Under the pieces are notes generated by a model. It was not told the origin of the DNA, searched no databases, and saw nothing but the letters and a program-made list of their open reading frames with translations. Positions 13,687 to 19,863 of a DNA stretch of 19,863 nt are shown here, one piece after another; within the stretch, counting starts at the first letter, position 1; the number at the start of each line of letters is the position of its first letter. Origin of the DNA: an uncultured Anaerotruncus sp. (GTDB taxonomy: Bacteria > Bacillota > Clostridia > Oscillospirales > Ruminococcaceae); NCBI GenBank assembly GCA_910586875.1, contig CAJUJI010000037.1, positions 1 to 19,863 of the forward strand, given 5' to 3'. Both the position numbers and the translations under genes were made by a program.

Positions 13687-14832
13687 ATGGTTTATTTTGA
13701 CAATGCCGCAACGACCTTTCCGAAGCCGTTGTCGGTCAAACATGCAGTAGACCTCGCTTTGTCCAGGTATGGGGCAAACCCAGGCCGCAGTGGACATGAC
13801 CTTTCGACAGAGACAGCGCAAAAGGTATATGAGGTGCGGGAAAAAACAGCAAAGTTTTTCGGTGCTACTGATGTGGAGCAGGTAATTTTTACCCAGAACT
13901 GCACCTATGCGCTGAACATGGTGATTAAAGGATTGCTCCGACCGGGCGATCATGTGATTATTTCAGATTTGGAGCATAATTCGGTATTACGCCCGGTGCA
14001 TACACTGGCTACCAGTGGGCAAATCACTTATAGCGTTGCAGAAACATCCCTGGATGCAGAGGAAACGGTACGTGCCTTTTGTGCTTGTATCCGTCCCAAT
14101 ACTCGCGCAATTATCTGTACCCATGGCTCCAATGTATTTGGCATCAAGCTGCCGGTTGTGCAGCTGGCGCAGCTTGCCCGCAGCTATGGATTGTATTTTG
14201 TGATGGATGCAGCGCAAACCGCAGGAACCGAGCTAATACAAATTGAAAAAATGGGGATTGATTTTCTATGCACGGCAGGGCACAAGGGACTTTACGGGCC
14301 AACCGGTACCGGACTGCTCATAACACCATATGGAAACCGTCTGCGTCCGCTGGTGGAGGGTGGAACCGGAAGTGCCTCCCATGCGTATAGCCAGCCGGAC
14401 TTCATGCCTGACCGGTTGGAATCCGGAACCTTGAACACGGTAGGAATTATTGGACTTGGCGCAGGAATTGACTTTGTCAACCAGCAGGGAATGGATTGGA
14501 TCGCACAGCGAGAAATGACCGTTGCCCGCTGCATTTATGAGGCGCTCTCTAAAATCAATGGGGTGGTCCTTTACACACCTGCACCTCAGCTCGGCGTCAA
14601 TCTGCCGGTGTTAAGCTTTAATATTACAGGACTGACCTCAGAGGAAACCACCAGTAAGCTCAACCAGCTCGGATTTGCGGTACGTGGAGGCTTGCACTGT
14701 GCGCCGGACGCCCATCAAAAGATGGGGACGCTAAAAGGCGGAACGGTACGAGTCAGTGTCGGTGCATTCAATACGGTGGAGCAGGCGATCGGTTTTTCTA
14801 ATGCAATCCAAGCTATTATGCAAAATAAATAA
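13687..14832 (+). CDS. Class V aminotransferase / cysteine desulfurase family protein
   Basis: A 381-residue PLP enzyme of the SufS/CsdA-like group. Motifs: YFDNAATTFPKP at the N-terminus, SDLEHNSVLRP, the PLP-phosphate and ring-binding VMDAAQTAG, the Schiff-base Lys200 in AGHKGLYGPTG, and Cys338 in RGGLHCAP, the expected sulfur-accepting Cys on the mobile loop. Such enzymes remove S from Cys (or Se from selenocysteine) and pass it to a carrier. The start follows GGGAGGG with eight bases, and the gene is coupled to the DUF3343 gene. No sufBCD, iscU, selD or thiI lies near, so the sink could be Fe-S clusters, tRNA thiolation or selenium use. Confidence 0.92.
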   Translation: MVYFDNAATTFPKPLSVKHAVDLALSRYGANPGRSGHDLSTETAQKVYEVREKTAKFFGATDVEQVIFTQNCTYALNMVIKGLLRPGDHVIISDLEHNSVLRPVHTLATSGQITYSVAETSLDAEETVRAFCACIRPNTRAIICTHGSNVFGIKLPVVQLAQLARSYGLYFVMDAAQTAGTELIQIEKMGIDFLCTAGHKGLYGPTGTGLLITPYGNRLRPLVEGGTGSASHAYSQPDFMPDRLESGTLNTVGIIGLGAGIDFVNQQGMDWIAQREMTVARCIYEALSKINGVVLYTPAPQLGVNLPVLSFNITGLTSEETTSKLNQLGFAVRGGLHCAPDAHQKMGTLKGGTVRVSVGAFNTVEQAIGFSNAIQAIMQNK

Positions 14833-14976
14833 TGCAATCCCAATCGAAATTCTTCAAAAAAATGATTTTTCGAAGCGTGCGTCAATTTATCATGTGGAGC
14901 CGCTTTCGACGGATGTAATTCATATTAGAGCAGGTGCCCAGCGCTTGAAAACAAAATGATATTGCTGAAAAAAAGA

Positions 14977-15004
14977 TTGATTTCAGAGCAATCTGTGATA
15001 GAAT
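14977..15004 (+). promoter_or_regulatory. Promoter of cdaA-ybbR
   Basis: TTGATT (14977-14982), a 16-base spacer and TAGAAT (14999-15004). Transcription would begin near 15011, just before the leader hairpins at 15020-15056. Confidence 0.7.
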
Positions 15005-15019
15005 AAAAGAGAGAAGAAA

Positions 15020-15056
15020 GCGGTCGGAAATCTTTCCGGCCGCGCCCTTTCCGGGC
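15020..15056 (+). other. Two tandem hairpins in the cdaA 5' leader
   Basis: Hairpin 1: an 11-base stem GCGGTCGGAAA (15020-15030) with TTTCCGGCCGC (15033-15043), one T-G wobble and a tight turn. Hairpin 2: GCCC (15044-15047) with GGGC (15053-15056) around TTTCC, directly next to it. The ribosome site AAAGGAG begins two bases after hairpin 2. No T-run follows, so this is not a normal terminator. It is too short for the known ydaO-type c-di-AMP riboswitch. A role in mRNA stability or in control of ribosome access is possible. Confidence 0.6.
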
Positions 15057-15073
15057 TAAAGGAGAATGAACGG

Positions 15074-15940
15074 ATGGCTAATTTATGGTATACCATTTCA
15101 AATGTTTTTAATACAGTTAGCCCAAGTGATGCGTTGGATATCGCAATTATTGCCTACCTGATCTATCAAGGGATTAAGCTGGTGCGGGAAACTCGTGCTA
15201 TGCAGCTTGTGAAGGGAATTGCAATTCTGCTGTTGATGAGCTTGCTTGCAAGTGAGCTAAAGCTGCGTACATTGGACTTTTTGATCACTAATCTGCTGAA
15301 CACCGGACTGGTTGTGATGGTGGTTGTGTTCCAGCCGGAGCTTCGGCGCGCGTTGGAGCAGGTGGGACGCACCAATATTGGAAAATTAAATATGTTTTCC
15401 TCCAGTGATAATATCCAGGAACAACGGGAGGCCTGGCGCCATTTTATCAACTCTCTGGTTGAAGAAGCTGCCTCGCTTTCCCGCCGGAAGATTGGTGCAT
15501 TGGTTGTCATCGAGCAAAAAACCCGGCTGGGAGAAATTATAAAAACAGGGACAATCATTGACTCCGGACCTTCTCCTGAACTAATTGGCAATATATTCTT
15601 CCCGAATTCTCCGCTGCATGATGGTGCGATGATCGTCCGTGAGGGGCGGCTTCATGCCGCAGGATGTTTTTTGCCGCTCTCTGAAAATTCGGAGATCAGC
15701 CGCGAGCTGGGTACTCGCCATCGCGCAGCTTTGGGCGTAAGTGAGATGAGTGATGCGCTGGTAGTTGTGGTTTCGGAGGAAACCGGTTATATTACCATCT
15801 GCAACAATGGAAAACTGACTAGAGGCATCTCTACCGAACAGCTGCGCGAGGTGCTGACGAATACATTGCTTCCAGAACTGCCCGATGCGTCGGAAAAGAA
15901 ATTTGACCGCTGGAGGGGGAGAAAAAACCATGAAGCTTAA
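15074..15940 (+). CDS. cdaA: Diadenylate cyclase CdaA (c-di-AMP synthase)
   Basis: A 288-residue membrane enzyme that makes cyclic di-AMP from two ATP, the second messenger for potassium, osmotic and cell-wall control in Gram-positives. Three membrane helices fill about residues 20-100. The DisA_N/DAC domain follows (about 120-260) with the catalytic DGA (Asp183-Ala185 in SPLHDGAMIV) and RHR (Arg215-Arg217 in GTRHRAALG), both intact. Length fits the CdaA (YbbP) class. AAAGGAG (15058-15064) precedes the ATG by nine bases. It overlaps the next gene, its YbbR-domain partner, by 11 bases. The leader carries two hairpins that may affect translation. Confidence 0.96.
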   Translation: MANLWYTISNVFNTVSPSDALDIAIIAYLIYQGIKLVRETRAMQLVKGIAILLLMSLLASELKLRTLDFLITNLLNTGLVVMVVVFQPELRRALEQVGRTNIGKLNMFSSSDNIQEQREAWRHFINSLVEEAASLSRRKIGALVVIEQKTRLGEIIKTGTIIDSGPSPELIGNIFFPNSPLHDGAMIVREGRLHAAGCFLPLSENSEISRELGTRHRAALGVSEMSDALVVVVSEETGYITICNNGKLTRGISTEQLREVLTNTLLPELPDASEKKFDRWRGRKNHEA

Positions 15941-17195
15941 TTTGGGGCGGCTGCTGGACAACAAACGCTTTTTGATGTTCTTTTCGCTGATTGCTGCGTT
16001 TATCTCCTGGCTAGTAGTTGTCAGCATGATTTATACCGAGGCACCACATCTAATTCAGTCGGTGCCTGTGGATATGTCCGCTGCGCGAAGTGCCGATACT
16101 GCGTTGGGCGCTTCCTCGCTGGAAATTGTGGACAATGGAACCATTACGGTTGATGTCGTAATCGAAGGGCCACGCTCGATTGTCGGAGGTGTGAAGCCTT
16201 CTCAGCTATTGGTGACACCGGATCTTTCTGGAATTACCCGTCCGGGAACCTATCGTTCGGTGCGGTTAAACTGTCGAAGCCGGTATGACGAAGGGTTCAC
16301 CATCAAGGAGATCAAACCAGAATTTATTGAGTTGAAGGTGGACCGCTATATTACCCGTAAATTTGTCATTTCGACCGATATTGATGGACTGCAAATTCCA
16401 GAAGATGATTATTTGGGCGCTGGTACAATTGTCAGCCCGCGTGAGGTCGAAATTTATGGGCCAGAAAGTACCGTTTCCAAGATCAGTCACTGTGTTGTTT
16501 CAGCAGCATTTAATGAGCCGTTAACCGCCAATCGAACGGTTACGAGCGATATTGTGCTTTATGACAGCGATGGCAACGAAATTCCACAGGATTTACTCAC
16601 GCTGGATACAGAGCAGGCAGATATTACGGTACAGGTGCTCAAACAAAAGCGGTTGCCGGTAAAATTTGATTTTCTTAACGTGCCATCCGGCCTGCCGGTG
16701 GATTTATTGGATTACCGGTTGACACAGGGAGATATTTTGGTTGCCGGTCCAGAATCGGTGATTGATTCACAGCAGGATTTTTCGATTGGCTATGTGGATA
16801 TGAAGGAGGTTACCCCTGGCTTTGCGCAGGTGTTTGACATCAGTCTTCCGGAGGGCTTCATCAATGTAGAGGATGTGCGTACAATTGGCGTCACCTTTGA
16901 GAATGAGGATATGCTTCAGGCGTCCTATACCGTTTCCAATCTATCCACCATCAATGTGCCAGTTAATTATACTATAACCATCAATACCCAACAGATTAGC
17001 GGCGTTACCATCGTTGGTGATCCAGAGGTGATGAATAGCTTGTCCTCACAGGATATTGTTGCGGTTATCGATTTGTCCGAACGGGATATCACGCCTGGAC
17101 CATACCGGTTACCGGTTCATATCTCTATTCCGGGCAGAAAGCTTGCGTGGGCAATCGGAGATTATACGGCGGTTGTCACCATCAAGGAAAAATAA
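15930..17195 (+). CDS. cdaR: YbbR-domain protein, CdaA partner (CdaR, cyclase regulator)
   Basis: A 421-residue protein with one N-terminal membrane helix (about 12-32, FFSLIAAFISWLVVVSM) and an extracytoplasmic part made of about four YbbR repeats of 80-90 residues. Repeat signatures recur, such as VDVVIEGPRSIVGG, REVEIYGPESTVSKI, DILVAGPESVID and VTIVGDPEVMNSL. In B. subtilis and relatives this protein binds CdaA and modulates its activity. The start ATG follows GGAGGGGGAG by eight bases, which fits better than the longer frame that is open from 15885. In many Firmicutes glmM is the third gene of this operon; here a terminator and an oxidoreductase follow instead. It is unrelated to the diacid regulator CdaR at 1586-2746. 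Confidence 0.92.
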   Translation: MKLNLGRLLDNKRFLMFFSLIAAFISWLVVVSMIYTEAPHLIQSVPVDMSAARSADTALGASSLEIVDNGTITVDVVIEGPRSIVGGVKPSQLLVTPDLSGITRPGTYRSVRLNCRSRYDEGFTIKEIKPEFIELKVDRYITRKFVISTDIDGLQIPEDDYLGAGTIVSPREVEIYGPESTVSKISHCVVSAAFNEPLTANRTVTSDIVLYDSDGNEIPQDLLTLDTEQADITVQVLKQKRLPVKFDFLNVPSGLPVDLLDYRLTQGDILVAGPESVIDSQQDFSIGYVDMKEVTPGFAQVFDISLPEGFINVEDVRTIGVTFENEDMLQASYTVSNLSTINVPVNYTITINTQQISGVTIVGDPEVMNSLSSQDIVAVIDLSERDITPGPYRLPVHISIPGRKLAWAIGDYTAVVTIKEK

Positions 17196-17203
17196 CAATA
17201 ACG

Positions 17204-17236
17204 AGAGGGCGTCCCGATGTTGGATGCCCTCTTTTT
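17204..17236 (+). terminator. Terminator after the YbbR gene, close to the next start
   Basis: AGAGGGCGTCC (17204-17214) pairs with GGATGCCCTCT (17222-17232) with one G-T wobble, a seven-base loop and T through 17236. The next gene's ribosome site starts a few bases later and no promoter fits in between, so the hairpin may be leaky or regulated. Confidence 0.85.
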
Positions 17237-17252
17237 GATAGGAGTATTTTAA

Positions 17253-18851
17253 ATGGCCATTCTTGTAAATGCGGTCACTACCGCGCTGGAGGAAAATCCG
17301 CAAAATGCAGTTGCAAAAGCGCTGAAATTATTGGGAGTATCGAAAGAAGCGGTTGTTGCAAGCGGCATTGCAAAAACCTCTTTGGATGCGCGCAAACACA
17401 GCAACATACACTTTGTACATTCTGTATTTCTCCGGCTTGCAGATGGGGAAGAACAGGTAGTGCAGCGCGCACATAACAGCCAGATCCTACTGAGGCAGGA
17501 AAAACCGCTGGCGGTGACGGTGGGCAGCCAGCCATTGCAGCATCGCCCAGTGATTGCAGGCTTTGGACCCGCAGGCATGTTTGCAGGACTGCTACTGGCG
17601 CGATATGGCTACCGGCCGATTCTGCTGGAGCGTGGCGCGCCAATGGAGGAGCGGGTTTGCAAGGTCTCTGCCTTTTGGGAGAAGGGCAGATTGGATGAGC
17701 AGACCAATGTACAGTTTGGCGAAGGCGGCGCAGGGACCTTTTCGGATGGAAAATTGACCACCAGAATTGGAGATGAGAAATGCGGCTGGGTGTTGCAGGA
17801 GTTTGTCCGCTTTGGTGCTCCAGCGGAGATTTTGCAAAAAGCAAAGCCGCATATTGGGACCGACCGATTGCGCGAGGTTGTGTGCAACATTCGTAAGGAA
17901 ATCTGTGCGTTGGGAGGAGAGGTTCGTTTTCACACCACATTGACCAACCTGAAATTGCGCAACGGCAGACTGACAGGCGTTGCGACCTCGCAAGGGGAGC
18001 TGCCCGCTAATATTCTGATTTTGGCAACCGGCCATAGTGCCAGAGACACCTTTGAGACGCTTGCACAGCAGCTTTCGATAGAAGCGAAGCCATTTTCGGT
18101 GGGCGTGCGGATCGAACATCTCCAATGCGAAATTGACAGAGGCTTATATGGCGCACTGGCGGGACATCCAGCCCTTCCGGTTGGAGAATATCAGCTTTCC
18201 AAGCGTGTCAATGGGCGTGGAGTTTATACCTTTTGCATGTGTCCCGGAGGGGTGGTGGTACCAGCCGCTTCTCAATCCGGAATGGTGGTTACAAACGGCA
18301 TGAGCTGCTATGCGCGGGATGGGGAGAACGCCAATGCAGCATTGGTGGTTGGTGTTTCGCCTACAGACTATGGAACCGCGCCATTGGATGGTGTACGATT
18401 CCAACAATGGCTGGAACAGGCTGCATTTCAAGCGGGCGGGTCCTCCTATCGTGCACCGGCACAGGATGTTGCGCATTTTTTACAAGGGAAAGCAGGGCTT
18501 AGAATTGGTCGGGTAAAACCCACCTATTCATTAGGTGTGGAACCCTGTAATTTTCATGCGCTCTTTCCGCCATACATTGCGGAGATGTTGCGGATAGGCT
18601 TGCAGGATTTCCAGCGAAAGCTGCCTGGCTTTGCGGCACCAGACACAGTTTTAACCGGAATTGAAACTCGCACTTCTTCACCAATACGGATTCTGCGTGG
18701 TGATAATCTGCAATCAGCGGATGCACAGGGAGTTTATCCTTGTGCAGAGGGCGCAGGTTACGCAGGCGGAATTATGAGCGCAGCAGTAGACGGACTGCGG
18801 GTAGCATTGGCGGTCATTGCAGAATATTCTCCGTATTGCAATACCAATTAA
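17253..18851 (+). CDS. FAD-dependent oxidoreductase of the COG2509 type
   Basis: A 532-residue flavoprotein. About the first 95 residues form a small N-terminal domain that begins with a predicted helical AVTTALEENPQNAVAKALKL. The FAD-binding Rossmann motif GFGPAGMFAGLLLARYG follows (Gly103, Gly105, Gly108), with an acidic Glu at the end of the second strand (LLERG). FGEGGAGTFSDGKLTTR and, near the C-terminus, AEGAGYAGGIMSAAVDGLRVA complete the family pattern. This group is annotated as uncharacterised FAD-dependent dehydrogenases; substrate and electron partner are unknown. The ATG follows TAGGAG by eight bases, but only 16 bases separate it from a terminator T-run, so it is probably expressed by readthrough from cdaA-ybbR. 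Confidence 0.88.
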   Translation: MAILVNAVTTALEENPQNAVAKALKLLGVSKEAVVASGIAKTSLDARKHSNIHFVHSVFLRLADGEEQVVQRAHNSQILLRQEKPLAVTVGSQPLQHRPVIAGFGPAGMFAGLLLARYGYRPILLERGAPMEERVCKVSAFWEKGRLDEQTNVQFGEGGAGTFSDGKLTTRIGDEKCGWVLQEFVRFGAPAEILQKAKPHIGTDRLREVVCNIRKEICALGGEVRFHTTLTNLKLRNGRLTGVATSQGELPANILILATGHSARDTFETLAQQLSIEAKPFSVGVRIEHLQCEIDRGLYGALAGHPALPVGEYQLSKRVNGRGVYTFCMCPGGVVVPAASQSGMVVTNGMSCYARDGENANAALVVGVSPTDYGTAPLDGVRFQQWLEQAAFQAGGSSYRAPAQDVAHFLQGKAGLRIGRVKPTYSLGVEPCNFHALFPPYIAEMLRIGLQDFQRKLPGFAAPDTVLTGIETRTSSPIRILRGDNLQSADAQGVYPCAEGAGYAGGIMSAAVDGLRVALAVIAEYSPYCNTN

Positions 18852-18945
18852 CCGTTTCTCTCATACAAGAAAAAAGCCCATTTTCTACAGGAACCCGTTG
18901 CTCCTTCTTTGCATAGTATGGGATAGTCAAGGGAGGAGGGCTGCC

Positions 18946-19632
18946 ATGAAAGTGGGAGTTTCTTTTTCTGGTAGCGATAGCACGGCACTGAACGCACATC
19001 TGTACATGGATGCGCTCACACGCTATTCGCTGCCGGTCGAAAGTGTGTCCTGTTGCGCATATACATCGGTGCCATTGCTGCTTTGGGCCTATGGGCTGCC
19101 ACCAGAGGAGCTTGAGGAATTGCTCCAGGCTTTTGCTGCTGCCCGCTCTCCACAGGATGGAGTTCGTCTGTTAGAGCGAATGGGCATCTTTCAAAGGCAG
19201 CCAAAGCACAATCTGGCGATCAGTTGCGTAGATGCAGGGACAGGAATTACCGTTATTTTTGCAGATTTTTTATGTGCAGACGCATGGAATTTAAAGGTGC
19301 GTCCGTTAAAGGGGCAGGAGGCACACGCTTTACTTGCCACACTAAGTCCTTATGATGGAGATGAAACATTTGCATTAGATGAAATGCAGCTTTGTGACTT
19401 TTCACTGCGGTATGGATGCCCATTTTTTCCGCTCAAGATGTCAGGCGCGGAACGACTGCTCTCTTTTACGTTTACAGGAGGGCACACCCCAGCACAAATT
19501 GCCGCAGACAGCCTGAATGCGTTGACAGGGCATCACTCAGATCTTTCTTATTCCATAACACCGGACACAAAGGATATTCAGGCATTTTTTACGCAAGAGA
19601 TTGACACAATTTATCAAAAATTGCTCTTTTAA
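18946..19632 (+). CDS. Small patatin-like protein lacking catalytic residues (putative pseudo-enzyme)
   Basis: A 228-residue protein; ATG 18946 stands five bases after GGGAGGAGGG, while the longer frame open from 18817 has no such site. I read it as a remote member of the patatin-like phospholipase fold. Residues 3-24 (VGVSFSGSDSTALNAHLYMDAL) occupy the place of the oxyanion GGGxRG region and helix. Residues 34-58 fit the strand-nucleophile-helix segment, including the family-like YGLPPEELEEL. A segment near residues 165-182 (FTFTGGHTP) fits the site of DGG. However, the GxSxG serine is absent (CCAYT at 36-40, Ala38 where Ser is expected), the glycine-rich loop is broken and the Asp is Thr177. 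If the match is right, it cannot be a normal lipase. No signal peptide. A terminator follows at once. Other possibility: an unrelated Oscillospirales-specific family. Confidence 0.6.
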   Translation: MKVGVSFSGSDSTALNAHLYMDALTRYSLPVESVSCCAYTSVPLLLWAYGLPPEELEELLQAFAAARSPQDGVRLLERMGIFQRQPKHNLAISCVDAGTGITVIFADFLCADAWNLKVRPLKGQEAHALLATLSPYDGDETFALDEMQLCDFSLRYGCPFFPLKMSGAERLLSFTFTGGHTPAQIAADSLNALTGHHSDLSYSITPDTKDIQAFFTQEIDTIYQKLLF

Positions 19633-19664
19633 AAAAGCAGAGGTTAAAATCACCTCTGCTTTTT
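19632..19664. terminator. Strong terminator after the patatin-like gene
   Basis: A 13-base stem AAAAAGCAGAGGT (19632-19644) and ACCTCTGCTTTTT (19652-19664) around TAAAATC, with T-runs on both strands. It separates the gene from the insertion element to its right. Confidence 0.92.
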
Positions 19665-19689
19665 CGTTCTGGAAAGAGGACATTCAAAA

Positions 19690-19863
19690 GTGAACGATGA
19701 GAATGGTTTAGCACGCACAAGCTGGAATTGTAAATACCACATAGTATTTGTGTCGAAGTATAGGAGAAAGATATTTTTTGGAGAAAGGAAAACGGAAATA
19801 GGAAAAATATTAAGAGAATCATGTGGATGGAAGGGAAAGAGCAACTTAATGATTCATAAAGGA
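19690..19863 (+). pseudogene. tnpA: IS200/IS605-type transposase TnpA, start only, probably internally deleted
   Basis: Fifty-eight codons from GTG 19690 (AGAGGA at 19675-19680 lies nine bases before it) to the window end. The N-terminus is typical of Y1 transposases: LARTSWNCKYHIVFVSKYRR followed by EIGKILRESC. These enzymes move IS200/IS605 elements as single strands through a HUH motif and a catalytic Tyr. In intact members the HUH (PDHIHM-like) lies at about residues 60-66 and a KGKSxLMI stretch about 30-40 residues later. Here KGKSNLMI already follows at residues 48-55, so the HUH segment seems to be missing. Whether the gene is truly broken depends on sequence beyond the window. No subterminal palindrome of the element's left end was recognised. 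Confidence 0.7.

Noticed and set aside
14852..14875. CTTCAAAAA...TTTTTCGAAG hairpin behind the desulfurase gene
   Set aside because: It has a central A-C mismatch, an AT stem and no T-run after it, so it does not qualify as a terminator.
14756..14959. A 67-codon open frame overlapping the end of the desulfurase gene and running into the gap before cdaA
   Set aside because: Its first third is a shadow of the desulfurase in another frame, there is no ribosome site, and the rest has no recognisable pattern.
15011..15073. A c-di-AMP (ydaO) riboswitch before cdaA
   Set aside because: The leader is only about 60 bases and lacks the multi-helix core of that class.

Overview
The window looks like a stretch of chromosome from an anaerobic, moderate-GC Gram-positive bacterium of the class Clostridia, most likely an Oscillospirales/Ruminococcaceae-type gut organism. 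This is inferred from AGGAGG-type ribosome sites, sigma-A promoters often with an extended -10 (TGnTATAAT), a class B sortase, a cdaA-ybbR pair, YitT/YczE membrane proteins, and non-mevalonate isoprenoid genes. Most of it is ordinary, densely packed housekeeping DNA. Only the right edge carries mobile DNA.

Layout, left to right. (1) The 3' end of an AI-2E family transporter with a strong terminator, then a class B sortase. (2) A sugar-diacid/glycerate regulator of the CdaR type followed by glycerate 2-kinase, a small carbon-catabolic unit. (3) Two minus-strand membrane protein genes of the YczE and YitT families, convergent with the kinase. (4) A plus-strand four-gene ABC export-type operon: ATPase, a large membrane-anchored protein of unknown function, and two ABC-2 type permeases. 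(5) A full-length homologue of PTS Enzyme I with its own strong promoter, in which catalytic positions are altered. (6) ispD-ispF, two steps of the MEP isoprenoid pathway. (7) A DUF3343 small protein paired with a class V aminotransferase/cysteine desulfurase. (8) cdaA and a YbbR-domain gene (diadenylate cyclase and its membrane partner), with a two-hairpin leader and a terminator behind them. (9) A COG2509-type FAD oxidoreductase, a small patatin-like protein that seems to have lost its catalytic residues, and the start of an IS200/IS605-type transposase cut by the window edge.

The most unusual items are two intact genes that look like enzymes with disabled active sites. The Enzyme I homologue keeps His189, Arg296, Arg332, Glu431, Asn454 and Arg465 in E. 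coli numbering but has Asn at 455 and Ser at 502. The patatin-like protein at 18946-19632 has lost both the Ser and the Asp of the dyad. The third is the ABC operon built around a 560-residue membrane-anchored protein that I cannot assign. Two unrelated proteins that both carry the name CdaR in the literature also occur here (1586-2746 and 15930-17195) and should not be confused.

No tRNA, rRNA, CRISPR array, prophage or plasmid gene was seen. There is no gene-free stretch above 300 bases. The largest gap, about 240 bases (14833-15073), holds the cdaA promoter and leader hairpins.
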